This document shows positions 36,580 through 49,226 of a stretch of DNA of 64,000 nucleotides, piece after piece. The notes beneath the pieces are model-generated. The model did not search any database and was not told where the DNA came from. It saw only the letters and a program-made list of their open reading frames with translations. Source of the stretch: Dasypus novemcinctus. Its lineage: Eukaryota > Chordata > Mammalia > Cingulata > Dasypodidae. Within the stretch, counting starts at the first letter, position 1, and the number at the start of each line of letters is the position of its first letter. The DNA is taken from positions 180,649,216-180,713,215 of the forward strand of contig NC_080673.1 of assembly GCF_030445035.2 (NCBI RefSeq), written 5' to 3'. The translations under genes were made by a program, and so were the position numbers.

Positions 36580-37070
36580 TGTAGCAGCTTGATATGGTTA
36601 TGAATTCCAAAAATAGATATTGGATTATGCTTGTAATCTGATCTGTAAGTGGGCATGATTGAGTTATGATTAGGGTGTTGTGTCCCCACCCCTTGGTGGG
36701 TGGGGACTCACAGATAAAAGGCATAGCAAAGAATAGTTGGGGGTTTCTGATATTGGAGTTTGATGCTGAAGATTTAAGCTGAAGCCTCGGGAAGTCAGCA
36801 TGCAGAGGAAAGAGAAGCCAGCCCCAGGAAGAAAGGAACCTTGAACACAGAGAAAAGCAAGTCCCAGTAATGTAGGAACCCAGGAAGCCTAAACCCTCCA
36901 GACATCAGCAGCCATCTTGCTCCAAATAGACTTCAGTGAGGGAAGTAACTTATGCTTTATGGCCTGGTATTTTAAGCTCCTACCCCAAATAAATACCCTT
37001 TATAAAAAATCAACCAATTTCTGGTATTTTGCATCAGAATACAAATACTATTTGCATTTGGCTGAATACA
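36580..37070 (+). mobile_element. MaLR-type LTR, sense (copy B)
   Basis: TG start ('tgtagcagcttgatatgg'), CA end ('ttggctgaataca'). Includes 'cccaaataaataccctttat' (AATAAA signal) and 'tttctggtattttgcatca'. Same family as 11263-11885 but shorter. Solo LTR. Confidence 0.78.
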
Positions 37071-38977
37071 GCTAGTTTATTGCAATCCAATTTTAAAAAT
37101 CCTTGACTATAGTACAGTATCAGTGCTTCAGGGCTTGGGTGTTTGCAAGCCCTATAAAGAACTGAAACAATAGCTCACTGTCATCTGGGATGCAAATGGC
37201 ATCAAGTGCTTTGTATACTTATCCTTTCATTTCAAGAATCCCCCAACATCTAACCAAGTTTCTCTGTATTTTGAGATGCACATTTGAATTTAAGAATGGT
37301 ATTTAGTAGGACTGGTGCAGCAAAATCCAGCCAACATGAAATTCATCAACCTGAAATCTCTATTAATAATCACATCTCCAGATTTACTATGCACATTCAG
37401 TAAAGTCAAAACTTGATATCAACCAAAGCTCTCATTAAGAGGAGCACAACCTATTTGAATAGCAATGTCAAAAAAGTGTGATGTTAAGCTGACAAAAAAA
37501 CAGATCACTTGCTTAAAGCAACAATTCTGCTTACATCAACAATTACCAAACATAGAAATGAATGAATGAATAGAAATTAGTGCTAATGGAAGTAGAATGA
37601 TGAATATGTTTCTGTATGTTTTAGATGAAGCTTATAATTTTTCAGTTACATATTCAGCATTGCATTCAAAGGATTGAGGAATGATCTTTTAAAAATTCCT
37701 AAAATTGCTCCTGGTTGATTATAATTCATAATCATGCTCACCCCTCCAAAGACAACTTTTGAGGCTAAGATTTTATGATGGACATTAACTGCTGATTCTT
37801 TAAAACAAATATTTTGCCTCAGAAATTTAAAAATAAATCAGCTGAAGTCATCAGAATATTAATATAAGAGAAAATAGAATCAATCTTCTTAAATACTATT
37901 TTTGTTATTGTTGTTCTTTTGCCTGTGAACTGATTAAAGAAATATTCTATTTTTCCTAAATCTCAAGAAGCAGGCACTGAGAACAGCAGAAATGTCCTTT
38001 TAACTCTCTTCTATAGAATTCAGGAATGGGGAATGCTCGTTCTGCATGTTAAGTGATTAATGAAGTTTGGATTAGCTCTGATTTGTAGTAGAGCTTTTGG
38101 CTGGGATCGTTTGTCAGCACTAAAGTTGCCTACAATATTTAATAAAGGAATTAAATCATTCCAGGAGTTTGCAGAAGGCTTATAGAACATTCCAGACAGT
38201 ATTGAAAATTAAAAATACCCAAATAATATATCTGCTGATAGAGTCAAAACCATTTGGCAAAAAATATTGTGCATATTGACTACATTAAACTAATAGCAAT
38301 CCATTTTGGTTCAATGAAGTTACAGCAATAAAAGATATTCATGACTCACATCATGAACCATTTAGAAAGGTGTCTCAATATAGAAGTAAAGTTATGAATT
38401 CTTTATATAGAAACAGCACCAGCTGCAAATATGGCTGCTATTGTCAACAAAAAAGCCTGACATTCACAAACACGTTCTGAACCACAAGGATTTTCAATGG
38501 GCCTTTGACTCAGGCATTGCTCTGAAGTGAAAAGGGGTATATATTGTATATATCCTCCATCTAATATATCTTTTGAATTGAAAAATAATACATGCTTACT
38601 TCAGGCAAATTGAAAAAAATATGTAATAAATATAGAGGAAGAAAAATAAAAATGCCCCTTACTACTACTTTCTAGAGAAAACCCTTAAAAATGATGATCA
38701 TATATATTATTTCAAGCTATTTTCTATGCCTCGTAATTTCTAAATTGTACTTAGAATATATATACAATTTTGTTTTAAGTTTTTCCTGTTAATATTTTCA
38801 TTTTTGTAAAATATTCTTTAATACCTGATTTTCATGCCTTCCCATAATGTCCATTTTTTTCTTCAGTTTTTAAAAACTCTATTTCAGTTTCTTAAACTGC
38901 TATCTGAGGTATGACACACAATAGGTACAAATTTGTCAGACAATTGCACAAATTACTTTTCAGTGAAATTAACTCAG
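37071..38977. other. No gene; unassigned, possible old L1-type piece at 38560-38830
   Basis: 38560-38830 ('aataatacatgcttacttc', 'aggaagaaaaataaaaatg', 'caagctattttctatgcc') resembles a known old LINE 3' region. Everything else is unassigned. Confidence 0.4.
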
Positions 38978-39082
38978 AAAAATATGGAACACCACGAATT
39001 TGCATGTCATCCTTGCACAGGGGCCATGGTAATCCTCTCTGTATTGTTGCAGTTTTAGTATCTGTGCTGCTGAAGCCAGCAC
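38978..39082 (-). pseudogene. RNU6 pseudogene: U6 snRNA pseudogene
   Basis: The minus strand aligns over the full length of U6 spliceosomal RNA: 5' end, the region that forms the catalytic core of the spliceosome in real U6, and the terminal T-run (plus-strand 'aaaaa' at 38978-38982). The copy is 105 nt against the usual 107. There is a 2-nt loss in the 3' part ('ggaacaccacgaattt') plus several substitutions, including in the otherwise near-invariant 5' stem ('gctggcttc'). I see no convincing proximal sequence element upstream. An AT-rich 'aaatatatt' about 30 bp upstream could mimic a TATA box but is expected in such DNA. Best read as one of the many dispersed U6 copies in mammalian genomes. 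Confidence 0.92.
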
Positions 39083-39224
39083 CATAATGCATTTTTTTAA
39101 GTTAAAACAAAATATATTTCTCATTCTCTGACAAGTTGAGAGCTTTGAGGTTTTTCCAAGTTTTGTTATTACACATATTAAAATGTGTACATTTTTGTAA
39201 CTAAAATGACAGTATTGATTTTTA

Positions 39225-39280
39225 TAATGAAGCAGACATAAGTATAAGAAATGAAGATTAGTTTAGTTTTCACATAAAGG
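39225..39280 (+). repeat. ERV internal 3' remnant with polypurine tract
   Basis: 'gtttagttttcacataaagg' and 'aaaggaagaaaa' (polypurine tract) sit just before the LTR. The same text lies upstream of the antisense LTR at 17747-18220. Confidence 0.55.
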
Positions 39281-39747
39281 AAGAAAATATTGATTAATGT
39301 AACCTGCCTCAGTCTCCCAGTCCCGGGTTAAGCAGGAAAAGGAAACCAGCTAAGCCAGTCCTAGAGGCAGTAAAAAAGATGCCCAAGAAAGAGCTAAGTC
39401 AATACCAATTCAGCACTAAATTCCATTCCTTATTTGGCAAAGGGGAGCAGGTAAGAACTAAAATGGTTGGAATGTGATGGGAGAAGCGGTTAATCACATA
39501 CTTTTGCGCAGGAAAGTTAAATCTTCTCAGATAGGCTGTAACTTCTGAAGTATCCAATCTATGGAGAAACAGAGGAAGGACTTGCATGCTAGGCTTAGGG
39601 GTATAAATTGTGTCATTTTTCTTTATTTGGGGCGCCAGCCACATTTTCTGGTTGTGTGCCCCTTCTTGCAAAATTGAGAATAAATTATTTTCTTCTCCAC
39701 AATCAAGTGAGCCTTATTTTCTTCCAAAAGAAGATTTCTTTCTAACG
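39281..39747 (+). mobile_element. ERV 3' LTR (family E1, copy 2)
   Basis: Collinear with 62718-63181 and, reversed, with 17747-18220: 'cagcactaaattccattcc', 'aatggttggaatgtgatgg', 'gaagtatccaatctatgg'. TATA box 'tataaa' at 39603-39608 and poly(A) signal AATAAA at 39679-39684, about 76 bp apart, which fits a gammaretrovirus-like R region. Terminal bases are decayed (ends 'tctaacg'). Confidence 0.82.
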
Positions 39748-41079
39748 TAGGACTGATCTTGTTCTTACTCTAGCGTTAACATTCCTATTTAACTAGCACA
39801 AGTTCTTCAACTTTCTACACCCAATGTGAAGCATATAGGTAATGATAATAAATTGGGCGTGGAAGTCTATGTTATGACAAAAATAAACCCTGAAATCTCA
39901 ATACTTTGAATGTTTATTTCATTTCACACAAAATTTAAGGCAGTTCTCCTTGGTAGGACAGCATTCTGAGTTGGCTCTCTTCTAAGTAGAACCATGAATT
40001 CTTCTTCCTTCTTCTGACTATACTCGAAGAACTTTGTTTTCCAGCCTCCATGGGTGGAGGAGAAAGGGCAAAGAAGACTGTAGAAGTTGTTTTATATCCA
40101 AGTCAAGCAGTCACATAAGTCATTCCCCACTATATCCAATTGGCCACAACTCAGTCATATTGTTTCCACCTAATTGAAAGAACGGCTTAGAAATGTAGTT
40201 ATTCTGTGTGCCCTGAAGGAAAATGGAATTATCTCTTTCACAGATACAGTCCTTGCAAGGTAATTGAGAGGAATGCATGAGATAATATATAGCATGCAGT
40301 CAAATAAATGTCTTTACCAAGATGAGAACCAACATTCAGTTTTTATTGCGTTGAGTAAGAAGTTTATTGTTGTTACTGATGCACATAGCCTAAAATAGGG
40401 AAGTGCTAGAGTGGAGTCCTTATTGGTTGATGAATCCAAAAACTGAAGTGCAAATTTGAATGGCACTTGGGCATATGATAAAACATTTGTTTTGGATATT
40501 GTTGACAGACTTGAAAGAACTCAGATTTTAACTCATTATATTACTGAACTATAAAAAATATATTCATTTAGTGTTAAGGACAAAGGAATTATTACATTTT
40601 TCATGTTATTTCATTTACTTTGTAAATGGCATTTTAATGCTTGCAAACTATTCTAGAGCATGGAAATTCAAATTTTATAATTAAATATTGCTAGGCCAAA
40701 CACTCTTTTTGTTCCCCTACAAAACTCCTTTTCTTAATTAGGGTTAGTTCCTCGGAATAATTTACAAATGTGAAATTACTGGATATGTTTATTCAGTTAT
40801 TCACTTCTTTTCTAACACATAATCCTGCATTCTTCAATATTCGGGTTGGGAAATGAGATATTGAACTCAATGAAACTTTATTTTTTCCAGCAGAAAAAAC
40901 AAAATATCAATGAAAACTTATTCAAAATGTGCATCATTAATTATGTGAGTATTGACTATGCTTGAATTACTATTCCAACCAGTGGGAAATCAAAGAAATA
41001 TAAAGCATTATCTCCATATTTGAGGAATGCAGTCATTTATTCAGAAAAACAGGCTTTGAAATTCAATTAAATTTGTTTT
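39748..41079. other. No gene; old unresolved repeat at 39890-40245, rest unassigned
   Basis: 39890-40245 contains 'ccagcctccatgggtgg' and 'ggccacaactcagtcat', distantly like 21730-21850. A possible MIR scrap lies near 40250-40315. No gene. Confidence 0.4.
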
Positions 41080-41295
41080 TAGTATCAACATCATTGCTGA
41101 CTAGCTGTGTGATCTTGGGTAAGTTATTTAAACTCTTTGGTATGTTTTCTCATCTTAAAATTGGAAGTAATTTAATCCTTCTTAAATTAAGTGAAATAAT
41201 ATGCATAATTGGTTCAACCACCATATGGTATTCATAGAGTTATTATTACATGCCAGTGACTCAGTGAATCGGAGTATTATTTATTATTATTATTA
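41080..41295 (+). repeat. MIR
   Basis: 'gctgactagctgtgtgatc', 'ttgggtaagttatttaaac', 'gttttctcatcttaaaattg' and later 'gttattattacatgcc' are the MIR core and 3' half. A (TTA)n tract follows at 41277-41300. Confidence 0.78.
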
Positions 41296-41300
41296 TTATT

Positions 41301-42194
41301 GAGAATCTACATGCTGGTATTGCTCAGACACAAATAAAAACTTGTACCATGTAGCACATGGCTAAGCCCCACAAAATTATGTAAGAATGGCACGAGAATA
41401 CAGAGAAAGTAATGCTCACAAGAGCTGATGTACCTGAGAAAGACTTCGTGCTCACTATAGGGAAAAAACTAGTGAAGTGAGCAAAAATTCAGAGTTATGT
41501 TTAGACACTAATATATGGACAAGTTAGAATGGAACAAAATATAGAGGAAGTCTGGTAGGTGAGTAGAGAGATACATTTGAAGACGTTGATTGCTGGGCAT
41601 TACTTCAGAAAAAGGGGGAGATTGCAGCGGTTTGGTGGCCTCCAAAGTCCTATATCTTTAAATACAGAACTATGGTCTGTATACTTGGAAACGTTAGCTT
41701 TCAGCATACTTACTCATCCCAAATACTGATTATGATTTCTAGCTCACAGTCACTGTCATGATTGAATATGAAAGTGCCCAGCATGCTATCTGGCGCAGAC
41801 CAGACTCTTAATAAAACTTAAATGCCTAGAAGACAGATCCAGGTCCTGATATACTGGTAGCATTTTACTTCTCTCTGTGGGTGGGTGAAGGGGACTTACA
41901 CTTTATAGACCCTAACACTCCCCGGACTTGGATAGGGTGGGAGGAGCATTGAGTCATTCATCTCACTGCACCATCCCACCTCCTTCTCCGGCCAGATTTT
42001 GTGTGAACCTAAGAAAGATGATACCACTGAGGGAAGACTTGGTGGGAGGAATTGAGAACTGTAAATGCTAGTTCAATGCCAGCTATTTCTAAAAAATTAT
42101 AGCAATGCCTAGACCTTTGTAATACCTGATATTCAGGGGTGTCCACTTACTTTGTACACACAGTAGGTTTTTTTTTTGTTTGTGCTTGTGTTTT
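41301..42194. other. No gene; unassigned, possible MIR scrap at 41755-41820
   Basis: 'aaagtgcccagcatgctatc' then 'actcttaataaaac' resembles the end of a MIR. Otherwise nothing recognised. Confidence 0.4.
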
Positions 42195-42480
42195 CCTTTT
42201 TTTATTGAAGAATTTGTGAGATTTCAGAATAATCATGCATATTAAGCAGAATTCCCATATATCACCCCACCACCAACCCCTTGCATTGTTATGGAATATT
42301 TGTTACAAATTATGAAAGAACATCATCAAAATATTATTAACTATAGTCCATAGTTTAAATTTGGTGTATTTTTCCATAAACCACCCTCTTATTAACACTA
42401 TTCATTAGTATTGGATATTATAGTTCATGAGAGAATGGTCTCATATTTGTACAGTTTGTATTAAAAGAGTAGTGAGTAAT
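42195..42480 (-). repeat. L1M 3' UTR, antisense
   Basis: 'agaataatcatgcatatt', 'cagaattcccatatatcac', 'cttgcattgttatggaat', 'tttgttacaaattatg', 'ttattaactatagtccat' are the antisense L1M 3' UTR landmarks. The same series recurs at 52785-53060. Confidence 0.7.
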
Positions 42481-43690
42481 ATCCTTTTCATTATTCTAGG
42501 TGTGGCATCATTAATGAGCTAATCTCACCAAACCCTCTGGACACTTGACAAAACAAGGTGAGATAGCACTTATCTGAATTTTGACAGTCATATAGTGAAA
42601 GCACGGAAGGCAAACTGTCATTTGTCTTATTAAATCATTTTCAGTATTGTACATTGCTACCTGAGAGTACCACTATCTGAATGGATGTAGCTTCTTCAAG
42701 GTGGTGCAATGAGAAATTTCTGAATGTTTCTTCAGAGCTATTTCCCTGTGTCCTCGCTTTGTCCGATTTTTTTTTCTTTTTTAAAACTAGGCTAGGCTTA
42801 TCTGACTGCATTTGACAGTCTATAGTCAGGAGAAGAATTTCAAATGAATTTTCAGACAGGAGGTCAGTCCATGAAGTAACTTACTGGAAAAGCTGGTGAC
42901 ATAAACCTGCAGGGTATGAATGAAAGCAATCTTGTACCACTGAGCCAGCAGATGCCACCTAATCAATTACGATGACTTTTGGTATAACCTTTGTGTAAAG
43001 AAGTTTACATTTTTTGTCATTGTAATCTTCTTTCATTCTGTGGTGTGCTGGAAGCGCACGGGATGATCAATTTAGCTAAGTACATGGAGAAAATAGTTGA
43101 AGGGGTAGGATAGGGATTCTGAGAATTGAATTTAATATTTGCACTTTGGTGCCAAACTTAAACCTTTGAGTAGAAATTTTTAAAACATTTATTTTTGTTT
43201 GGGTTAAAGTATAATTATAAATATTCTAGTAAAATCTAGTGATTCATTGACTGGGAACTTATGAAAAGAAAGTTTAAGAAGATAGGCCGCTATTAACTAA
43301 AGCCACTAATTAGTGTTTTTAATAAATAAATAATATTTAATTTAAAATTAGTAGCAGCTGCTACCTCTGTATATAATTATGCTATGCAAGAATCCACAAA
43401 ACATCCGTGACATAGAATAATAAATATTTATTGTTGCTCATGAGTCAATGACTTGAATGTAGAGTTCTGGTTATCTACAAAGGGCTTGGATGATCTGGGT
43501 TGGACCTCTCATATAACTACAGTCACTTGATGTATTGGTGAGGGCTGACCAGTCTTAAGACTGCCTCAGTTAATTTGCCTTTTCTCTGTTGCCCATGGTC
43601 TCTCTTCCTCCAACAGATTACTTGTGGCTTGTACATATGCAGTGACAGGTCTGAGAGAGAAAGTAGAAGATTAAAAGTCCTCCTATTCTC
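42481..43690. other. No gene; unassigned
   Basis: No gene, RNA or repeat that I can name. Confidence 0.45.
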
Positions 43691-44345
43691 TGGTTCATTA
43701 GATTTACCTAGGTCAGCTAACAGGGAGGTGAGGATGGTCAATCACCACACCAGGGAAACAAAAGTGCCTGCAACTACAAGCAGGATAATTGCATCCATCA
43801 GCCATGCGGGATCTAAGCCCCCTCCTGATTTAGAGGTAGAGTGGACATCACCATCCCAGGGTCCACAGGAAGGAGAAATAAAATATGGATTAGAGTGGAC
43901 TTACTGGTATTCTAGTTTTGAATTACTGTGACTCTAGCAATGGAAGAAACTGAATCCTTGATGTGGAGACAGTGGCCACAGGAGTTGCTGAGGGCATGGA
44001 GAGGGAAGAAGAGGTGTGATTATGGGAGCTTTTTCAGGACTTGGAGTGGTCCTGAATGATATTGCAGGGACCGATGCAGGACATTATTTATCCTGCCATA
44101 ACCTACTGAATGGACTGGGAGAGAGTGTAAACAACAATGTAAACTATAATCCATGCAGTGTAGCAGTGCTCCAAAATGTATCCATCAAATGCAACGAGCG
44201 TGCCACAATGATGAAAGAGGTGTGAAAGAGGTTATTGATGTGGGAAGAGTGGGGGAGTTATGGAGTATATGGGAATCTCATATATTTTTTTAATGTAACA
44301 TTTTTTGTGATCTGTGTATCTTTAAAAAAAGACCATAAAAAATTG
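43691..44345 (+). repeat. L1 3' UTR (xenarthran type), sense, poly(A)-ended
   Basis: Starts abruptly at 'tggttcattagatttacc', a 5' truncation point relative to 12281-13326, and runs collinearly to 'tgtaacattttttgtgatc' and an A-rich tail. The 118-codon and 69-codon frames inside are UTR, not genes. Confidence 0.68.
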
Positions 44346-45989
44346 AAAGAATATCATAAAAAATAAAATAAAATTTTTTAAAAGTCTGCTTCTGGCATAA
44401 GATCTCTCACACTGTCATCTTCACTGCATTTTATTGTCCAAAGCACACCATAAGATTAGTTCATATTCCAGAAGTGAAAAATATTATTCACTTCTTGTTG
44501 GGAGAAACTTTAAGGTCTCATTTCAAAGGGTATGGATATGGGGGAGGTAGTAAAGTTTTAAAGTAAGTTTTCCCAAAAAAAAACTCCATATAACTACACC
44601 ATCTTTACTGAAAGGTTTGTAGTAAAAAGAGAAATATCTCTATTACTCTACTTCAATAAGTATTTTCTTACCTATTGTAGTATTCAAGGCATCCTATATG
44701 ATGTTATGTTGGATTAGAATAACCCAATTAGGATAACAATATTTACACATAAAGACCAATAGCTCAAAGAAGAGGAGAATGCACACAGGCCATTGAGGGC
44801 GCCAAAAATGTTTAAGAGGATGTTCACTTGTGTAGAATTTAGGATATATTAAAATGGGTCAACACATTCCAGATACTTGCAAAGCAAAACTTGTTCTAGT
44901 GGTAATGAAAGAAAAATGGGACTATTAATTGTGTCTATGTCATAGAAACAAAAATATGCCACTCCTCTCACCCCCAACCATGAGAAAACATCCCTGCATG
45001 CTTGTAAGCAAAAAATGGAGCTGTAGTTATAACTATTGCTAAGGATATCAGTTTCAGACCCAAGGTAGCTTTTCTCTATTAAATATGGGTCCTGTAAAGC
45101 TAAGCAGAAGGCCAGCACAGAAAAAGAATTATGATGATGGGACTTGAAAGCCCTTGGAAAATCTTTCATAGGTCCTCTCAAATGACTGTGGTGATCAACT
45201 ATATCAGTCATTTCAGAAAATTTCCAATAGCATACAGGTGATTTAGGAACCCGCAGGACTCCTTTTCAAGTTATGTTTTTGGAAGGTTAAGGGAGATAAT
45301 TCCAGGCTATGGAGCACAGAGGAGCTCCATCATTGGACTAATTCTCAAACACATTGCAAAGCAGTAGGTAGAGAGTTTCTTGTCATTCACTGATGTTAGC
45401 TGAATTCTATGATTCTTACCAAATGACTGTTCAAGTCCTTCTGTTCAAATCCTGGATATATTTGGAATTGCCTGCTTATCAATTATTCTGTCTCATGTTT
45501 CATCCTGTATCCCTGAAAGAAATCAAATATTTTAAGAAAACTGACTGAAAAATAAAATAGAGCTATGCAAATGGGGAGATTAAAACTTGCCATACAGTTA
45601 CTGGTATAAGAAAAAGGAGAGGAACAGAGGGCAAAGATATAGGTAAATCTCTTCTTCCTGGCCCATGGTCCCCCAAATTAGTTATTGGCTAAATAATAGG
45701 TTTCTAAAACAAGAAATAGAAGTAAAGGGAACACATGTACCTACTGACAAGTACATGCAGCTAAAGATAGGCTAAGTAGTGATGATTTAAAATTCAAACC
45801 TCACTATTCCTTGTATTATTCAGAAAATTTCGATGAAAATAGTTTTGCCACCATTATTGGATATTTTTTATTTTTCTTTTCTTGGATGCAGTGTTCTGGA
45901 AAGTGTGGAACTCTCCCCCTCCACATTCTGAGGTATTCATTTATTTACTGCACTACATGTTTTAGATGTATTTCACGTGTTTTCTCAAA
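44346..45989. other. No gene; unassigned
   Basis: No recognised gene or repeat. A 120-codon minus-strand frame (44849-45211) shows no domain, signal peptide or homologous look and is probably chance. Confidence 0.45.
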
Positions 45990-46960
45990 AGAGGCCTTTT
46001 TCTGTTCCAGGATCCCACATTGCCTTTATTTGCCATGTTTCTTTAGTCTCCACAGATCTGAGACAATCCCTCAGTCTTCCTCTCTCAGGACCTTGATGCT
46101 TACAAAGAGTCAGATATTTTGAAGAATATCCCTGAATTTATATTTGCCTAATGTCTTCTGATTATTAGACTGAGGCTATGAATTTGGGGGAAGGATTCTA
46201 TGCACATGATGCTATATATTTTCAGTGTATTATTTCAAATAGTCTATGATGTTAATACTTTTTGTTACTGGTGATATTAACTTTGATCACTAGACTAAGG
46301 TGGTATCTCCAGGTTTTGTTGCTGTAAGATTTGAAGTGTTTTCTTTTTAGTTAATAAATATTACAGGGGAGAGACTTCAAAACTATGCAATCATATTAAA
46401 TTTTCTCCCACTAATTTTAGCATGTATTGATGGATTTGTCATGTAGCAGTTACTACTTTGCTTCTTTAATAGTGGTTTTCTATCTTCTTCATTCCTTCTA
46501 CATTTATTATTTTGAGTCTTCTGTAAGGAAGATTTATTCTTCACCCATGTATTAAAATATTCAATCAATTACTTATATCAGTATCAATTTATATAGAGTT
46601 ATTCTGTTTCCTGAGTTATGATCCATTACTCTCATTGTTTATTTTGTTACTCAAATTGTTTCATCTTGGACTAGTGGAAGCACTTTCCATTTACACTGTG
46701 TCCTTTTAACTTGCTCCCATTCTTTATGTACATATGTATGCACAGTGTACGTAGTAGGTAGGTAGATAGGTAGGTAGGTAAGTACTTTCTCACTTTCTGC
46801 CATCACAAGAAACTCCAGGCTCATTTGGTATTGTTCATGTGTCAGCCCTAGAATCAACCACTTCTCCATGCAGGCTTGATTCTTTTTGTGGTGTTTAGAA
46901 ACTAAGATTTTCCCTTTTGGTGTTTTCATTACTACCAGAATATCATTGTTTCTAGTTTTT
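45990..46960 (-). repeat. Old L1M region, antisense
   Basis: 'ctgttccaggatcccaca', 'ctccacagatctgagac', 'gattattagactgaggc', 'ttactcaaattgtttc', 'ggctcatttggtattg' follow the antisense order of an L1M element. A (TAGG)n tract lies at 46754-46780. No frame belongs to the element's coding strand. Confidence 0.6.
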
Positions 46961-46973
46961 CTCAGTGGACAGT

Positions 46974-47114
46974 GATATATATATATATATGTGTGTGTGT
47001 ATATATATGTATATATATATGTGTGTGTGTGTATACATATATGTATATATATGTGTGTGTGTATATGTATGTGTGTGTGTGTGTGTATATATAGATATAT
47101 ATATATATATATGG
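46974..47114. repeat. (TG)n/(TA)n compound microsatellite, about 140 bp
   Basis: Alternating purine-pyrimidine blocks of TA and TG with no interruption longer than a few bases. Apparent reading frames across it on both strands (Y/I/C/V- or H/T/Y/I-rich) are repeat artefacts. Confidence 0.97.
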
Positions 47115-47505
47115 TCTTGTTTTGCCAGGCTTCTATGACAAATACCACACAATGGGTTAGCTTAAACAATGGGAAAATATTGGCTCATAGTTCTGAGGCT
47201 AAAGAAAGTCCAAATCAAGATATCAACAAGGCTTACTTTCTCCCAAAGTCTGTAGCATGGCTACCGGCCACACTTGGGGTCCTTGGCTTGTATCTCTGTT
47301 TCTTATCCCATTGTGATGTCCTATCCTTTCACTAGATCTTCCAGTTTCTTCTTTTGTGTCCTTCTCTTTATAAGGCCTCTAGTATATGTATTAAGATCCA
47401 CCCTCACTCAGTTGAGCCGCACCTTTAAAAATAACATACCCTGTTATATTTACAATGGGTTAACACCCACAAGAATGCTGTTTAAGATTAAGAACATGTC
47501 TAAAT
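47115..47505 (-). mobile_element. MaLR-type LTR, antisense (copy 6)
   Basis: 'gacaaataccacacaatgg', 'ctcatagttctgaggc', 'ctctttataaggcctc', 'tttacaatgggttaacac', 'agattaagaacatg' are the family's antisense landmarks. The (TG/TA)n tract directly abuts its left end. Confidence 0.72.
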
Positions 47506-48585
47506 TGAGATATATATTTCAATTTACTGCAGACACACACACACGCACATATACATACACACCCATACACACATATGTATATAAACTAACCCCTGTGTAT
47601 ATACACTTACCCATATTTATTTCTGTATATATTCATCTAAACGTGAGCTCATATTGATACCTCCAACTCCAGTCCAGCATCAGAGGAGTCATTCTAGCAT
47701 TCCCTTTCCCTTAATTGTAATTTTTTTCTCCAACTGTGAAATATTTGATCCTAATTATAAACAATGTATCTACTTATAAATTATCCAATGAGTAGTTTCA
47801 GAATTATAAATACTCCTATGAGAAACAACTTTACCAATTACTGTACAGTGACTACGTGCAATTTTTTTTGCCTTTAGCTTTATAATAGCCAATCAAAACC
47901 CTATTTTACAGAATTACTTGGTTGAACTCTTTTTTTTTTTTTCCCCTTCCCTTCAGGGTGGTTATGTTATTCTTTTGCAATAAAGTTAGATGCCATAGTT
48001 TACTTTCTGTCTTAGATTCCCCTCTCCCTATATTCCAGTCGATTTTTAAAAATTGTGTTTTCAGCACTCTTCATATACATGCACTTTATATAGAATATAG
48101 CATACAATTGTTCCTTGATTTTTTATGTAATTTTATAATCTCAGTCTTTTAACTGGTGTGTTAGAGTATTTATAAATAATGTAATTATTGATGAATTTCG
48201 TATTAAATTCTAACAATTCACAAGATGTTTTCTATTTTTTCCACCAGTTTTGGGTTTTTTATTTTCCTACCTCCTCTTTGGATAGTTGATTTTTTTATGA
48301 TTCCATTTCATTTTCTCTATTGCCTTATAATGTTTGCCTTTTTTCCACTTTGTAGTAATTCCCTAGTTTTACATTGTGCAGTTTACCTTCTTATAGTATT
48401 ATTCTATTTCTTGTATAGTTTAAGAACCTTAAGAAACTAAAATACCCAATTCCTCCATCTCATCCTTTGTGCTATTTTCATAATACATTTTTCTTTCCCA
48501 TATGATATCAACATATAATATATTACTACTATTTGTACTTTTGATATTCAGTTATATTTTATAGCAATTAAAAAAAGGATAAAGA
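47506..48585. other. No gene; (CA)-rich tract at 47530-47580, T-rich unassigned sequence beyond
   Basis: The T-rich part (47900-48440) looks like an antisense LINE but I cannot anchor it. Small frames here are low-complexity F/L-rich and not credible. Confidence 0.4.
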
Positions 48586-49200
48586 TTATGGTGGGCAGAA
48601 TTCTAAGATTACCTGCAAAATCCCCATCCCCTTGTGTATACAAACTACACAGTCCCACCCCTTGTATGTGGGAAACACCTAGAAATAGAGATATAGGGGC
48701 TCTCATGATTACACATTGATTGTAGATGTAATTAAAATTCCTAATCATTTGACTTTGCATCAAAAGGGAGATTAGTCTAGGTGGGCCTGACTTAATCAGG
48801 TGAGGTCTTTAAAAGCACATGAAATATCTGAGAGATCCTGCTTAAAACCTGGTAGAAACAAGCAGCCCCGCTGTGAACTGGATATGGAGGGATCTACATC
48901 ACAAAGATCTGAGAGTGGGCTCTAATAGCTGAGAGTAGTTCCCTGCTGACAACCAGCAAGAAAGCAGAAACTTCAATCCTACATCAGCAAGTTACTGAAT
49001 TCTGCCAGAAATTGCTGAGGCTGGAGGGTGATCTTGAATTTCAGGTGACATTACAGGCTTGATCTTGTGAGATTCTGAGAGAGAACACAGCTTTGTTGAA
49101 CCCAGACTACTAACCTCCAGAACTGTCAGATACTAAATGGGCTGTGTTTTAAGCCACTGATTTTGTGATAATTTGTTATCCACCAAAAGAATACTAATAA
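48586..49200 (+). mobile_element. MLT1-like LTR (ERVL-MaLR), sense
   Basis: Head 'tggtgggcagaattctaag', middle 'gattacacattgattgtag' and 'ggtgggcctgacttaatc', and the diagnostic tail 'cctccagaactgtcagat' followed by 'ttttaagccactgattttg' and 'gtgataatttgttat'. This is the standard MLT1 pattern, full length, moderately diverged. Solo LTR. Confidence 0.85.
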
Positions 49201-49226
49201 AATAATTGTATTTTATCTTCATTTAT

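Noticed and set aside
38978..39082. Functional U6 snRNA gene
   Set aside because: A 2-nt deletion and substitutions in conserved regions, and no convincing proximal element upstream.
43575..43931. 118-codon frame
   Set aside because: Most of it is L1 3' UTR, which is non-coding in the family. The same region in sister copies is not open in this frame.
46974..47114. CRISPR-like or satellite array
   Set aside because: Simple di-nucleotide repeat in a mammalian genome, with no spacer-repeat structure.
46651..47169. 172-codon frame with H/T/Y/I repeats
   Set aside because: Produced by translating the TG/TA microsatellite and antisense L1.
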